Shown piece by piece: positions 27,167 to 27,405 of a stretch of DNA of 27,405 nt (the first letter of the stretch is position 1; every line of letters begins with the position of its first letter). A program made the position numbers and the translations under genes. This DNA comes from DASSJF01 sp035934535 (GTDB taxonomy: Bacteria; Sysuimicrobiota; Sysuimicrobiia; Sysuimicrobiales; Segetimicrobiaceae), in contig DASYXS010000098.1 in the NCBI GenBank assembly GCA_035934535.1, forward strand, positions 1-27,405, read 5' to 3'. Below the pieces are notes generated by a model. It saw only the letters and a list, made by a program, of their open reading frames with translations, did no database searches and was not told the DNA's origin.

Positions 27167-27405
27167 TACTACAACGAGACTTTGGAGCGTGATAAACTCG
27201 GGTCGACGATCCCAATCATCGCAGCATACGTCGCAGCAGGAGTCGAACCCATGGCGCGGACGGTCCGCACGGCGTTATCTCCGCTTCCTCCCGTCAATTT
27301 GGCCCCTCGGGACGTAGAGGGGCTACTGGACGAGTTGCGAGCTTACCACGCGTATTTCAGCCCGCTGTTTGCCCGTCGCGAGCAACGTAGGTGGGGCCTC
27401 CAATA
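27167..27405 (+). mobile_element. Left end of an IS701-family insertion sequence (partial)
   Basis: The transposase start at 27251 implies that the element's left end lies shortly upstream. IS701 elements are known for YTAR target duplications; TTAG at 27163-27166 would fit, placing the first IS base near 27167. The inverted repeat cannot be confirmed because the right end is outside the window. Confidence 0.4.
27251..27405 (+). CDS. IS701-family transposase, N-terminal part (runs off the window)
   Basis: From ATG 27251 the frame stays open to the window edge and encodes 51 complete codons. LLDELRAYHAYFSPLF followed by ARREQRRWGLQ is the typical N-terminus of IS701-family DDE transposases (the region before the conserved REQ...YLRGLL block). 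It has no obvious start signal beyond GCAGGAG at 27236-27242. The catalytic DDE residues are beyond the window, so whether it is intact is unknown. Confidence 0.75.
   Translation, partial: MARTVRTALSPLPPVNLAPRDVEGLLDELRAYHAYFSPLFARREQRRWGLQ

Overview
The window is about 70% GC with dense same-strand operons, frequent GTG starts and many 4-nt stop/start overlaps. It combines two signatures. The first is a Bacillus-like housekeeping order: a YabE-type G5/3D cell-wall protein, ksgA, ispE and a Bacillus-type purR. The second is hardware that needs an outer membrane: an RND pump, a TolC-like outer-membrane factor and two periplasmic adaptors. Together they suggest a diderm, high-GC lineage of Terrabacteria (Bacillati), such as uncultured soil or subsurface phyla near Armatimonadota or 'CSP1-3/Sysuimicrobiota'. 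This placement is inference; no rRNA gene is present to test it.

Layout. (i) 1-4272: a propionyl-CoA to succinyl-CoA operon with the carboxyltransferase C-terminus, biotin carboxylase, biotin carrier protein, methylmalonyl-CoA mutase large subunit and methylmalonyl-CoA epimerase. (ii) 4273-4521: a regulatory gap with two GACTNNAGTC palindromes. (iii) 4522-11550: G5/3D protein, ksgA (no ordinary start codon), a convergent LytR-CpsA-Psr protein, a structured 314-nt leader, then ispE, a MobA-like nucleotidyltransferase, purR and a GNAT acetyltransferase. (iv) 11578-17037: TetR repressor, membrane fusion protein and RND pump. (v) 17078-23717: a second TetR repressor, TolC-like protein, HlyD-like adaptor, two ABC ATPases and an ABC-2 permease. 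Both efflux units have a promoter with an inverted-repeat operator beside the regulator gene. (vi) 23725-24800: flavin reductase, RidA and tRNA-Gln. (vii) 24817-24965: a promoter and a well-formed ribosome site in front of a 22-residue single-span membrane peptide.

(viii) 24966-27405 is different: lower GC, poor coding density and gene fragments. It holds an N-terminal fragment of a family 5 substrate-binding protein joined to the DNA-binding tail of a LuxR regulator, an intact GYD-domain gene, a duplicated gene-start module, a frameshifted secreted protein, and the 5' end of an IS701-family transposase running off the window. It looks like a decaying or mobile-element-affected patch.

Most of the window is recognisable chromosomal biology. 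The least explained parts are the ispE leader, the palindromes at 4319-4367, the 22-residue membrane peptide, the missing start codons of ksgA and the GNAT gene, and the mosaic right end.
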